Shown here: positions 20,952-30,708 of the stretch, piece after piece | Layout: the number at the start of each line of letters is the position of its first letter | Numbering within the stretch: the first letter of the stretch is position 1 | Assembly: GCA_001931905.2 (NCBI GenBank) | Contig: MSJI02000906.1 | Location: forward strand, 1-64,000 | DNA from: Cladosporium sp. IMV 00045 | Lineage: Eukaryota > Ascomycota > Dothideomycetes > Cladosporiales > Cladosporiaceae | Direction of reading: 5' to 3' | Length of the DNA stretch: 64,000 nucleotides | Translations under genes and position numbers: made by a program | Notes under the pieces: model-generated | What the model was told of the DNA's origin: nothing | Database searches by the model: none | What the model saw: only the letters and a program-made list of their open reading frames with translations

Positions 20952-22355
20952 TTAAGAAGCGGGCGCGGCCTCAGCCTCGGTGGCGGCAGCAGCCGGTGCG
21001 GCAGGGGCGGCCTCCTCCTTCTTCTCCTCAGGCTTGCTCTCGCCAGCGGCACCCTCCTGCTCGGCACCGTCGGAAGAGGTCCAGAGGGTGAGGTTGTCAC
21101 GGAGGAGCTGCATGATGAGGGTGCTGTCACGGTAGGACTCCTCGCTGAGGCTGTCGAGCTCAGCAATAGCGTCATCGAAAGCCTGCTTGGCGAGGTGGCA
21201 GGCACGGTCGGGGGAGTTGAGGATCTCGTAGTAGAAGACAGAGAAGTTGAGGGCAAGACCGAGGCGGATGGGGTGCGTGGGAGTGAGCTCAGTCTGGGCG
21301 ACGTCGGTGGCGTTCTGAGGATGGAGTTAGTTTAAAGTGCTCGAGGAAGTATTCAAGTATGTCAAGATCTCACCTTGTAGGCGTCGTGGGCGGCGGTGGC
21401 AGCGGTCTTGCGCTTCTCGCCAGAGGCGAACTCGGCGAGGTAACGGTGGTAGTCACCCTTCCTGTAATTTATTGCATCAGCAAAGATGTTCTATCATGCG
21501 ACGTTTTGACCGAATCCCATCCGATCTTCCAAGCACGTACATCTTGTGGTAGAAGACCTTGCTCTCGCCAGTCTCGGCCTTGGGGATGAGGCTCTCGTCG
21601 AGAACGTTGAGGACATCCTCGCAGACCTTCTCAAGCTCGAGCTCGATCTTCTGGCGGTACTCGCGAATGATGCCGACGTGCTTCTCGGTGCCCTTGGCCT
21701 CCTCCTTCTGCTCGATGCTGGAGATGATGCGCCAGGAGGCACGGCGGGTGCCGACGACGTTCTTGTAGGCGACGGAAAGGAGGTTGCGCTCGTCAACTGT
21801 GAGCTCGCCGCCGATCTATGTGGAAATGGTGTTAGTTTGCTGGAAAGGGATTGGTGTCTCGATGTCGAGTGCGGTTTTCGAGTCTGCGGATGTGCGCGGG
21901 CGATTGCGGGTGGGTGTGTAGTGTACCTTTGCGACTTCCTGTTCACATGTCAGTTAGTCACCGTTTTTGGAAAGGAGAGTGTTTTTGCAAGTTTGAACAT
22001 ACCTTCATGTAGGTCACCATCTCTGCAGGCGAAGACTGAGCGTTAGCGCGCTTCCTTGATAGATCTTACAGCTGGAATAGTGAAGCCTACCATCGTAGCG
22101 CTCGGCCTGCTCGCACAGCCTGGCGAGGAAAGTCTTGCTGTAGGTGGCAGAGTCAATATTGCGGTTCTCCATGGAAATGCCGTCTCTTTGGAGCTAATCG
22201 TCGTACCTCTCGCGCTGCAATATGAAGGAGTCAGTCAGCAAGAGCTCAAGAGTAATCCCCGTCCAAAATCGTTGAGAGCACGCGCACAGCACGCAGACGA
22301 TCGCATGCTGCGGCTCTCTCCCTCAAGACTGGGCATTACGCACCTCGGTAGCCAT
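20952..22355 (-). CDS. BMH1: 14-3-3 protein
   Basis: Eight exons on the minus strand: 22355-22344, 22214-22207, 22137-22091, 22022-22003, 21938-21927, 21815-21541, 21461-21374 and 21314-20952, giving 274 residues. 14-3-3 dimers bind phosphoserine/threonine partners and control signalling, growth and secretion. Visible are the first family signature [20 protein letters not shown] and the second, [17 protein letters not shown], plus the usual acidic Ala/Glu-rich tail. Exons 1, 2 and 5 are only 12, 8 and 12 bp (MATE, RE plus two bases, EVAK). Skipping the 8-bp exon would leave a frameshift. The N-terminus [17 protein letters not shown] fits the second 14-3-3 type of filamentous fungi. A diverged copy of its 5' half lies at 61036-61859. 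Confidence 0.95.
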
Positions 22356-23759
22356 TCTGGAAGATTTGATGGGTTGTGTGGTTGTCGGGTTGGTAGGGGT
22401 GGAGGTGTGTCGTGGGTGGTGGGTGGGAGAAGGTGTGGTGTGTTGATGTGTCGAAGACAGACAGCGAGCGGTGGGGTTGCAAGACAAACAGCGTGGAGTT
22501 GTGTTTAGAGGGAGGACAGCGCGGATGGCGAAAGTCGTGGCACACCAGCGCTTGGGCGTCGAGGGAGGGAAAACCTCAGGCCACTTAAGTACTCATCATT
22601 CACATCTCATCTCTCTCTCTCTGCTGGCTCTGCCACTAGGTTGGGCCCACACGCACCACCCACGCACAAACAAGAGCCGGAACTACTGCTATCTCTCTCC
22701 CTCTTCCTCAGCCTTCCATTCACTACCACTGCAAGTCCCGTGACATGTGACGCTAATCGGCCTGATCTGATCCTTGTAGGATTCCACGCGTTCTAGAAGG
22801 CAAAAGGCCAGAGCCGTGAGGCAATTGTCCTCACCCGTCTCGTTCCTTTTCCCACTTCATCTCGTTACCCTTCTTCTTCAGAGAGCCCTACCGTTTCTTC
22901 AAGAGACCCCTTAATTATAGCAAGACCTTGGGAAAGACCACCCCGCTGACATAACTTGATCGTCTCTGGCAGTGCAAATAAGGGGACGTTTATTTATATC
23001 CTCAAGCGAAACAGAGCAATCTCCAAACAGAACGCAAGGGCCTTGCTTCAGCTTCACTTGCGCATATTGATTGCCTCAGGCATTCAATCATTGTTACACA
23101 ATGCCACCGCACTTCGGTTCTCCAACAGCTCCGTGGTCCAATGGCTATCATCCGATAAGACGAGGCGCTGGTCTCCTCTCTGGAAAGGCAACCACTGAAA
23201 CCAAACAATAAGAATCACGGTATTCGATATATTCCCGTCTGCAGATCGCCCACCACCACACCTCTCTTCCACAACCGAATAAATACCCCAATCATGCACA
23301 GCCAGAGCAGCAACAAGCACATCTAACCCGTGAATCTGCGTTGAAGCATTTATCAACCCAAGCCTCTGTCTCCCATTCCTCTCTCCCCAGAAAGCATCGC
23401 CTTTCCATTCTGGAAACTGCCCATGCCTCCTCTCAGGACTATTTGACCGTGAGCGAAGGAGAGAACTTCACGAAGATTGCGGTCTCTCCCTCCCTACTCG
23501 AGCATGTACTGTAGAGCGGAGAAAGCGGGATCGCTGGCGTTGCCAGAGAGCAAAGACGGCGAGAGACGTCCTGACGGAGAGAGCATCATTTGGCTGCATT
23601 GTTGAGCATTCTGGATGAACGGTACACTCTCACCAATCGTATGAGACTTCAGGAGGAAGAAGATCGTCCTCGCCCCGTCAAAGCATGAGCGATGCCGCAA
23701 CCAGAGGGACCCCTCGATACAAAATAACACATGCCGACGAGATTACGTATCCACACTTC
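22356..23759. other. 14-3-3 upstream region with a conserved unassigned frame
   Basis: The 14-3-3 promoter (CA- and CT-rich near the start) is followed by a stretch at about 22960-23440 that recurs, inverted, at about 59985-60450. On the minus strand about 23440-23260 an open frame has protein-like composition (GLDVLVAALAVHDWGIYSVV). The matching frame in the other copy reads LELHVLVAALAVQDLDLLEFVV. I cannot name it. It may be the C-terminus of a decayed gene shared by both copies. Confidence 0.45.
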
Positions 23760-25160
23760 TTAATTATAAGTAACCCTCTTTCCCGTCAAATCCCTCACGA
23801 TCTGATCCAACTCCTCGCGCTTCCTCTTCCTCTCCGCCACCTCACCCCCCGTCCCACGCGCCTCCTCCTCCTCCTCCTGCTCAACCACCCCGTCCTCCCA
23901 AGTCCTCGGCTTCCAGCACCGAATCGACCCATCCGTGTGCGCCGAGTAGAATTCCACAGTATGCGCCCGCCACGCCAGCCCCGTCGTGCGGTTCTTCAGA
24001 TTCCGCATCGTCGGCGCCGGGCCCGCTGGCGCCGCTTGGCCTACAACCCGTAAACGCCGCTGCAGCGTGCCGGAGTGCATGTCGAAGTTCAGAATTTCCT
24101 GCGGGTTTGGGAAGAAAATGCTCTGCGAACCCGCGGGGAGGAGGTTGCTCGGCGCGAGTAAGGGTAGGAGAGCCGTGTTCTGCGCATTTCTGATCGCAGG
24201 CCCGAAATTCGCCAGCAGGTTCGCGCCCGTCGCCATGTCCCAGACGCGCATGCGCTCGTCGAGGCCAGAAGAGACGAGGTGCCGCCCGTCGTCCGTCCAG
24301 ACGATGCCGTTGACGGCGCCGACGTGGGCTCTGCCGCGTTCGCGCCGTCGGGCCCCCGTGCCTTTGCCGTCGTAGCCTGCGATGCCGATGCTGTCGTCCA
24401 TGTCCAGGACGCCGAGGCTGCTCGCGCTGCGGCGGATGTCCCAGAGGCGGACGGAGCCGTCGGACGCGCCGCTGGCGAGGATGTTTTCGTCTTTCGGGTG
24501 CCATGCTACGGTGAGGACGGAGCCGGCGTGGCCGGCGAGGGAGTGGGCGCTGGCGCCCGATTGGAGGTCTACAAGGCGGACTGCTGGGTGTTGCGAGGCG
24601 CAGGCGACTAGGAGGTGGGAGGCGAGGTTTGATGTGGCGTGAGAGTAGATTTTGGAGCCGAGATCGAATTTTCCGGAGGCTTGGAGGGTTTCGGACGAGA
24701 AGATTTTGAGGTGGTGGTCGTAGCCGCTGGTCAGGAAGGCGAGGGAGTCGAAGGGGAAGTACGAGACGTGGTTGATTCCTAGGCTGGCTGTGGTGGATGT
24801 CCTCACTGCGTGGCTGAGAGGCAGATGTGTGATCGGTTCGCCTGGTGATGTTTCGTTGGCTTCAAGATCCCATATTGCTACTGATGAGTCTGCACCGCCC
24901 GAGAGGAGGTATCGTCCTTCGAAACGATCGATGGCTATGCTATTCACACCAGCGCTGTGGGCTGTGGTCAGGTTGGGATTTGCCACTCGCGGCCGAGACT
25001 CATCGTTGCTTTGATCGCCATTAGAGACAGGTCTCTTCACAAGACTAAAGTTCACATCTTGCGCCGCCTGGATTGAACTGAGAAGACGTTCATTCTGGGC
25101 TTTGACGAAGGCTTGATGGCTGACAGAGCCGAGCTGGAGGTTGAAGAGGAACGAGTTCAT
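23760..25160 (-). CDS. ERCC8: CSA/ERCC8-type WD40 repair protein
   Basis: A single-exon gene of 466 residues. CSA (Ckn1/Rad28 in yeasts) is the WD40 substrate receptor of a Cul4-DDB1 ligase acting in transcription-coupled nucleotide excision repair. The N-terminal helix FLFNLQLGSVSHQAFVKAQ resembles the DDB1-binding region. Blades follow with typical endings: SSVAIWDL (about 93-99), HHLKIF, AVRLVDL, SVRLWDI, RMRVWDM and SIRCWKP. An ERRRERGR-like basic loop and a charged C-terminal tail (EEEEEARGTGG, KRKREELDQIV) flank the propeller. It is divergent from HEL2, sharing about 450 bp of promoter. The family is assigned from overall order and N-terminus. Another nuclear WD40 receptor is possible but less likely. 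Confidence 0.82.
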   Translation of the reverse strand: MNSFLFNLQLGSVSHQAFVKAQNERLLSSIQAAQDVNFSLVKRPVSNGDQSNDESRPRVANPNLTTAHSAGVNSIAIDRFEGRYLLSGGADSSVAIWDLEANETSPGEPITHLPLSHAVRTSTTASLGINHVSYFPFDSLAFLTSGYDHHLKIFSSETLQASGKFDLGSKIYSHATSNLASHLLVACASQHPAVRLVDLQSGASAHSLAGHAGSVLTVAWHPKDENILASGASDGSVRLWDIRRSASSLGVLDMDDSIGIAGYDGKGTGARRRERGRAHVGAVNGIVWTDDGRHLVSSGLDERMRVWDMATGANLLANFGPAIRNAQNTALLPLLAPSNLLPAGSQSIFFPNPQEILNFDMHSGTLQRRLRVVGQAAPAGPAPTMRNLKNRTTGLAWRAHTVEFYSAHTDGSIRCWKPRTWEDGVVEQEEEEEARGTGGEVAERKRKREELDQIVRDLTGKRVTYN

Positions 25161-25614
25161 CCATGCAAGTGAATCATGCTGATTGTGAAATGATTCATAT
25201 GAGACGAAGAGGCGAAGTGGATGTGACTACATGTGCATGTACAAAAATGAGGCTGAGCGAAATGCTCGTGTATGGCAATAATAAGCAGCAGCAGCAGTAT
25301 TATTCACTTCGGTGTCAGGTACGGTCACCGGAAAGGGCGAGAAGGTGGCCCAAGCGCTTCGTCAGCAAACGCTCGAATAATTGTGATGCCGTCACTCAGG
25401 ATTCCTGACTTTGATCAACCCCACGGTCGACTTTGCTGAGAGAGGTCTGGCATTCGTCTTTCTTCTTTGACCCATTGTGTGTTGCCAATCTCACGTGCAG
25501 TCTCTCGTAGGAGCTGGTCGCTCTGTTCTTTCTTCTGCACATATTCTCCCGTTCCATACGTTCCGCGACAGGGTCCTTTGCAAAACCTATTCACGACGCT
25601 TTCACCCACACAGC
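25161..25614. promoter_or_regulatory. Shared promoter of CSA and HEL2
   Basis: A 454-bp interval between divergent start codons. It includes a short CAG/CAA run near 25287. No specific regulator site is claimed. Confidence 0.45.
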
Positions 25615-27936
25615 ATGTCTTCCATGCAAGATTCAGGAAACGCCGGCAGAAGAGGAGGAGGAGGAGGGGGAGGTAGGGGACGAGGACGAGGATCTGGTGG
25701 TGGACGTGGTGGTGCTGCCGTGGATCAGGGCAACAGCGCAGCAAACGGAGGAGAGAGTGGCAGTGCCCGTGGTCGAGGAAAGGGCAAAGGCCGTGGAGGC
25801 AGAGGCGGCCGTGGGAACAGAGATCGCGCGCAATCGCAAGGACAGAGCTCTGTCTCGGGACAGAACCAAAACCCTCAGCCTGCGCAACAACTTGGTAGTC
25901 GTCCAACGCCAGTAGCCCCTAATGCTGAAGGAGAGGAGGACGATGATTCGGATGTCTGCTTTATTTGCGCTTCGCCAGTCGATCACCACAGCGTGGCACC
26001 TTGCAACCACAGGACTTGCCATGTCTGCGCGCTCCGTCTGCGAGCGCTGTACAAAACGAAGGCTTGCGCGCATTGTCGCACAGAATCGCCAACTGTTATC
26101 TTTACGGACGACCCAGAAAAGCGCTTTGAGGACTACTCAACAACAGACTTCTTCCGGGACGATAAGAACATGGGAATCAGCTACGAGAAGCAAGAAATCT
26201 TCGAAGATACAGTTGTTCTCTTGCGCTACAACTGCCCGGATCCCAGCTGCGATGCTGCTTGCTTGGGCTGGCCCGATCTCCACCGTCACGTTCGCACAGT
26301 ACATCAAAAGGTCATGTGTGATCTTTGCACCAGGAATAAGAAGGTCTTTACACACGAGCACCAGCTCTTCACACAGCAGGAGCTGCGCAAGCACGAAAAG
26401 CACGGCGACGACGCACCTGGCTCTTCTGAGCAGACCGGTTTCGAAGGGCACCCAGAGTGTGGTTTCTGCAGACAACGATTCTACGGACGAGACGAGCTGT
26501 ACACGCATTGCCGCGACAGGCACGAGCGCTGCCATTTGTGTGACCGGGTAACGGATGCCAACAACCCCCGCTACTTCTTGGACTACAATGCGCTGGAGCA
26601 ACATTTCAACAAAGACCACTATCCTTGCACCGATGCCGAATGCATGGAGAAGAAGTTCGTCGTCTTCGATTCCGCCATGGACCTTAAAGCGCATCAAGTT
26701 GAGGCGCATCCCAACGGATTGACCAAGGATGCAAGGAGAGTGGACCTTTCTGGCTTCAACTACCGCTCAGAGTACTCAGACGATCGTCCTCAACGCGGTG
26801 GTCGCAATCGCGGCGGCAGGGGAGGTCGTGGCAGAGATCCCAATGCTGAAGGACCTCCGCCGACCACATCGCAGCACATGAGCAGAGCCGAAATCGCCCA
26901 CCAGCGAGCACGAGAAATCCAGAGTGCACAGTCAGTGTCCAGTCGCACATTCGGCGGCCAGCTTTCACAGCCCGAGCCTCCCTCGCAGGTTATTCCTCGA
27001 CCAACTCACGAGCCTCGACCTGCTCAACCGCCTGCCGGCGCCATGCCTGCTCCACCAGTAGCCAGTGAACAGCTAACACCGGCAGAGCAAGCCCGCCGCC
27101 TCAGACACGCTGCTGTCACCGAGCGAGCTTCCAACCTCCTGGGTAACGATCAGACCAAACTGAACGACTTTCGGGCAAGGATCAGTGACTTCCGCAACGG
27201 CGCCATCACCGCTCCCAACCTCATCGACACTTTCTTTTCCCTCTTCGACACATCTTCAAACGAGCTCGGCAAGCTCGTCAAAGAAATCGCCGACATCTTC
27301 GAAATCCCAGGCAAGCGCGACGCCCTCCTCAAAGCATGGTCAGACTGGAAAGCGATCAACGAAGACTACCCATCCCTGCCCGGCCCATCCGGCGCCGGCT
27401 CATCATCATCATCAGCAGGCGTGCTCGGCGCAGGCGTAGGATCCTCGCGCGTGCTGAAACTTAAGAGTTCAACAGCGCAGAGCTCCCGAGGCGCCGTGGG
27501 CCGTCAAGCAACGTGGGCGGCATCTAAGAGACCGCCCGTATCTGCCGCCTCGACCGGCCCTGCCTTCCCAGCCCTTCCGACCAGAAACAAACCCGCCGCT
27601 CCGGCTCCTACACCAAGCTGGCTGGCTCCCAAACCTTCCAGCTCAGCAAGCAGCTCCGCCCGCCCCAGCCCGACTCCAAGCCGCAGCCAGTCTTCGCAGA
27701 ACCTGTCAAACGGCGGAGATGCGTTCCCTTCCCTGCCCGCTGCTCGCAAGCCCACGAGCACGGTCTTCTCACCTGGTTACTCTGGCGCTGGCGTCATTCG
27801 CGCGAGTAACAGCAGTACTCCTGTCAATGCCTGGGGTGGCGGCAGCAGTGCGGGGCCTTCGACGCCTTCGGAAGAGCCGGCTCAGAGGCAGGTTAAGGGG
27901 AGGAAGGGGAAGCAGGTGATGTTTCAGTGGGGTTGA
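25615..27936 (+). CDS. HEL2: RING/C2H2 E3 ligase for collided ribosomes
   Basis: A single exon of 773 residues. The ATG at 25615 is preferred; the frame stays open further upstream but without conserved sequence. HEL2/ZNF598 detects collided ribosomes and ubiquitinates 40S proteins to start ribosome-associated quality control. An RG/GGRG-rich N-terminus (to about 75) precedes a RING at about 116-156 (CFICASPVDHH, CNHRTCHVC, CAHCRTE). Several zinc fingers follow (CPDPSCDAACLGWPDLHRH, CDLCTRNKKVF, CGFCRQRFYGRDELYTH, CHLCDR). A helical block (LNDFRARISDFRNGAI) and a long Ser/Pro/Ala-rich tail with FPSLP-type motifs complete the typical layout. It is probably cytosolic and constitutive. Confidence 0.93.
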   Translation: MSSMQDSGNAGRRGGGGGGGRGRGRGSGGGRGGAAVDQGNSAANGGESGSARGRGKGKGRGGRGGRGNRDRAQSQGQSSVSGQNQNPQPAQQLGSRPTPVAPNAEGEEDDDSDVCFICASPVDHHSVAPCNHRTCHVCALRLRALYKTKACAHCRTESPTVIFTDDPEKRFEDYSTTDFFRDDKNMGISYEKQEIFEDTVVLLRYNCPDPSCDAACLGWPDLHRHVRTVHQKVMCDLCTRNKKVFTHEHQLFTQQELRKHEKHGDDAPGSSEQTGFEGHPECGFCRQRFYGRDELYTHCRDRHERCHLCDRVTDANNPRYFLDYNALEQHFNKDHYPCTDAECMEKKFVVFDSAMDLKAHQVEAHPNGLTKDARRVDLSGFNYRSEYSDDRPQRGGRNRGGRGGRGRDPNAEGPPPTTSQHMSRAEIAHQRAREIQSAQSVSSRTFGGQLSQPEPPSQVIPRPTHEPRPAQPPAGAMPAPPVASEQLTPAEQARRLRHAAVTERASNLLGNDQTKLNDFRARISDFRNGAITAPNLIDTFFSLFDTSSNELGKLVKEIADIFEIPGKRDALLKAWSDWKAINEDYPSLPGPSGAGSSSSSAGVLGAGVGSSRVLKLKSSTAQSSRGAVGRQATWAASKRPPVSAASTGPAFPALPTRNKPAAPAPTPSWLAPKPSSSASSSARPSPTPSRSQSSQNLSNGGDAFPSLPAARKPTSTVFSPGYSGAGVIRASNSSTPVNAWGGGSSAGPSTPSEEPAQRQVKGRKGKQVMFQWG

Positions 27937-28335
27937 GGTTTGGGCTTGAAAGAGTGAGGGAGGGGTTGGTGGATACAGGCCGTGAATTGCTGATGTACTT
28001 ATGTGAATGTTGTAGAGAACAAAAAGATTCTGTTTTGATGTAGGGACTTGTGTGAGATGATTCCGTTATTCTTTGAGAGTGGCCTATTCATTCCACACGT
28101 GTTGTGTCTTCGTTTTCTCGTAACGGCCGTTATGCACTGGCTTACTCAAGACAAGTCCAACCCATGAAGACACACGCATTCAAGCAAGTTCTCACTCATA
28201 GGTATTAGTAGACAAGTAGCAGCTGCGCTCAAAAGCCTAAAATTTGATCCTGACTTGGCTGCTGCTCCTCATCTCACATTGCGTTTCACGCGATGTCAGC
28301 AATCGTATCGATTGCTTATCGATGCGAATTGTTAA
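27937..28335. other. HEL2 3' region, no gene seen
   Basis: About 400 bp between HEL2 and the left inverted repeat of the degraded transposable element. No coding or structural signal was recognised. Confidence 0.45.
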
Positions 28336-28356
28336 TAGACGTTTTGAGAAGCGCTT
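28336..28356 (+). repeat. Left terminal inverted repeat with TA
   Basis: TA followed by GACGTTTTGAGAAGCGCTT, whose inverse appears at 29135-29155. The inner end contains the palindrome GAAGCGCTTC. Confidence 0.75.
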
Positions 28357-29134
28357 CGTCCGACTGATCGAAGATCGATCGAAGGGTGCTGCCGCCGCTC
28401 CGAAGAGCATCCGATAAGCTTTTTAGGTGTAGTCCGCTGCAAATTAGCTTCATCCGTGCTATAGGCAGTGGGAGGCATGCCCATCGTGTTGTTTTTGTTC
28501 ATGTTCATGGTATAGATCGATTTGGCCATGGATGAGGAGTTGTTTATGATCGCTCCGTCAGCTTCTTTAGCAGCTTATCCACGGCCGAGAGTGGCCTATT
28601 ACAGGCCTTCGAGAAGCTCTCACGCACGGCTGCGTAGAAGGCACCCTTTGATTGCTGGCGCAGCTCAAAATGCCTCACTCCGAGCTATAGAAGTACCACT
28701 TCTTGATCCTTAGTTAAGCGACTTTGACGACCTCCGTGGTAGGCCAGTGTGACGTTCGAAGGAGCTGGTGAAAGCGACGGAGGCGGCGGCATCGACGACG
28801 AGGCCTGCGAGGCCTGCGAGGCTGGTATAGGCGAAGGCATAGGCCATGGCCTGAAGATGTCGCTATAGTCGCTATTAAAGGAGTTGAAATAGGCCATTAT
28901 TTGAAGAACTACTACTATACCCTCGGAGGTCCCCTCAGCTGGATGACTGACTGCCTCGGAGCCCTATACCACGACGACGATCAACACGACGGCGTGCGAC
29001 GGCGGCATCACGCTAGGCCTATTCAAATCGGATAGCGCTTCGCACGAAGCGTGCGGACCCATAGATCGAAGAGCGATGAGCATATCCAAATTAGGACTGG
29101 TATTGCCTATTCAAATCGATCGATCGATCTGAAA

Positions 29135-29155
29135 GAGCGCTTCTCAAAACGTCTA
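29135..29155 (-). repeat. Right terminal inverted repeat with TA
   Basis: This is the reverse complement of the left repeat, ending AAAACGTC then TA. The match over 18 bp is exact. Confidence 0.75.
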
Positions 29156-29522
29156 ATGCGATATCATCATTCCTCAAGATCACCCAATCGCGTTAGTTAG
29201 AACGGAGCCTGCCATTCCGTGTTGCTCGCTCGCTCGCTTCTTGACTCGAGCGCGATCGTTGACATGAACCGAGGCTCGAAGCCAACTCCCCGCGCCAGCC
29301 AACCTCACTTCCTCTCCCTACAGCCGACAAGCGAATGTAAACATTGCCGACATTAGAAATAGGAACATTAAAACGGTCATATACATGTAGCAAGACCAGT
29401 GGTTGCATTTTAATCATCTCGATCGATCAAATCACCGTCATCGCCACCTCAAGCAAGGAAACGACACAACTCCAATTTCTATCCACCAATTCACTCGCCA
29501 CCACACCATAACCACAACCAAA
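29156..29522. other. Nitronate monooxygenase upstream region
   Basis: This runs from the right transposon end to the start codon. The last 60 bp are CA-rich (CACCACACCATAACCACAACC), like fungal 5' untranslated leaders. No gene was seen. Confidence 0.45.
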
Positions 29523-30575
29523 ATGTCACCACCAACCCTCCAAACCCCCCTCTGCACCCTCCTCAACATCCAATACCCCATCCTCCTCGCCGGCATGGCA
29601 CGCACCTCCTCCGGCCCCCTCGCAGCCGCCGTCTCCAACGCCGGCGGCCTCGGCACCATCGGCGGCCTGGGCTACACGCCTGCGCAAATGCGCGAGATCA
29701 TCCACGAGCTCAAAGCCAACCTTGCCCGTCCGGACCTGCCCTTCGGAGTCGATCTCGCCTTGCCGCAAGTCGGTGGATCCGCCAGGAAGACGAATCACGA
29801 TTACACGCACGGCCAGCTGGACGAACTTATCAGCGTTGTCATCGAGGAGAAGGCGCGCTTGTTCGTCAGCGCTGTCGGCGTGCCGCCTGCGCATGTCATT
29901 AAGCGGTTGCATGAAGCGGGAATTCTGGTCATGAACATGGTTGGGCATCCGAAGCACGCTCGCAAAGCGCTGCAGGCTGGTGTTGACATTGTGTGCGCGC
30001 AGGGTGGCGAGGGAGGCGGGCACACGGGGGATATTGCCACGAGTATTCTCATCCCTGCCGTTGTGGATGTGGCGAGGCAGTATAAGAGTCCGTTGACGGG
30101 GGAGCCGGCTATGGTTGTTGCTGCCGGGGGGATTTATAATGGTCGATCCCTGGCGGCTATGTTGTCTTTTGGCGCGGTGGGTGCGTGGGTTGGGACGCGG
30201 TTTGTGGCGTCGAAGGAGGCGGGTTGCAGTGAGTTGCACAAGGAGGCTGTGATTAGTGCGGCGTTTGAGGATACGCTCAGGACGCTTGTTGTTTCGGGGA
30301 GACCGCTGAGGGTGAAGATGAACGATTACATTCGCTCATGGGAGGTGGATCGACCGGAGGAGATCAAGAAGTTGTGTGACAGCGGAGTGACGCCGTTGGA
30401 GAAAGATATGGAGGAAGATAAGGAGTTTGATATTCCTTTCCTCATGGGACAGGTTGCGGGTGTGATTGAGAAGGTCCAGCCTGCGAGAGAGATTCTGGAG
30501 GAGATGGTTACTGAATGTGTGCAAGTTCTGCAGACCCAGCAAACTTACCTTGGTGGTGCGAAGAGCAAGCTCTAA
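29523..30575 (+). CDS. Nitronate monooxygenase (FMN TIM barrel)
   Basis: A single exon of 350 residues; the frame is open upstream but the conserved part begins right after the ATG at 29523 (PLCTLLNIQYPILLAGMA). The enzyme uses FMN and oxygen to oxidise nitronates such as propionate 3-nitronate. Features seen are AAAVSNAGGLGTIGGLGYT, the Gly-rich phosphate loop QGGEGGGHTG with the catalytic-region His, VVAAGGIYNGRSLAAML and GAWVGTRFVASKEAG, in the order of the 2-nitropropane dioxygenase family. An Ala/Leu N-terminus argues for the cytosol. It lies between two mobile-element-like segments. Enoyl-reductase FabK-like activity is a less likely alternative. Confidence 0.92.
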   Translation: MSPPTLQTPLCTLLNIQYPILLAGMARTSSGPLAAAVSNAGGLGTIGGLGYTPAQMREIIHELKANLARPDLPFGVDLALPQVGGSARKTNHDYTHGQLDELISVVIEEKARLFVSAVGVPPAHVIKRLHEAGILVMNMVGHPKHARKALQAGVDIVCAQGGEGGGHTGDIATSILIPAVVDVARQYKSPLTGEPAMVVAAGGIYNGRSLAAMLSFGAVGAWVGTRFVASKEAGCSELHKEAVISAAFEDTLRTLVVSGRPLRVKMNDYIRSWEVDRPEEIKKLCDSGVTPLEKDMEEDKEFDIPFLMGQVAGVIEKVQPAREILEEMVTECVQVLQTQQTYLGGAKSKL

Positions 30576-30708
30576 ATGCGAGGAGCTTGTGTCAAGCCAA
30601 AGAGCTCGAATATCTCGGATGCGGTCTGCTGTGGTGAGCTCAATGCGAAAGAGGAGTAACTTACCTGCATCTCCTGGCCAGTCCAGAGTGTCGCAGAGGA
30701 TGTCGAGC

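Larger units (their letters stand above)
28336..29155. mobile_element. Degraded TA-flanked inverted-repeat transposon (820 bp)
   Basis: Inverted repeats of 18 bp, GACGTTTTGAGAAGCGCT at 28338-28355 and its reverse complement at 29136-29153, are each bordered by TA, the target duplication of Tc1/mariner-type elements. GATCGATCG tracts lie just inside both ends. On the minus strand, about 28897-28530, a frame with natural composition (MAYFNSFNSDYSDIF, SRLTKDQEVVLL, then VRHFELRQQSKGAFYAAVRE after a stop) suggests a DNA-binding, Myb/SANT- or HTH-like remnant. No catalytic transposase core remains. It is therefore a non-autonomous or broken copy. Confidence 0.72.

Noticed and set aside
22150..22200. 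ATG at about 22172 ([13 protein letters not shown]) as the 14-3-3 start
   Set aside because: It would avoid the 8-bp exon, but the spliced N-terminus [17 protein letters not shown] matches the known fungal 14-3-3 type, and the splice sites are kept in both copies.
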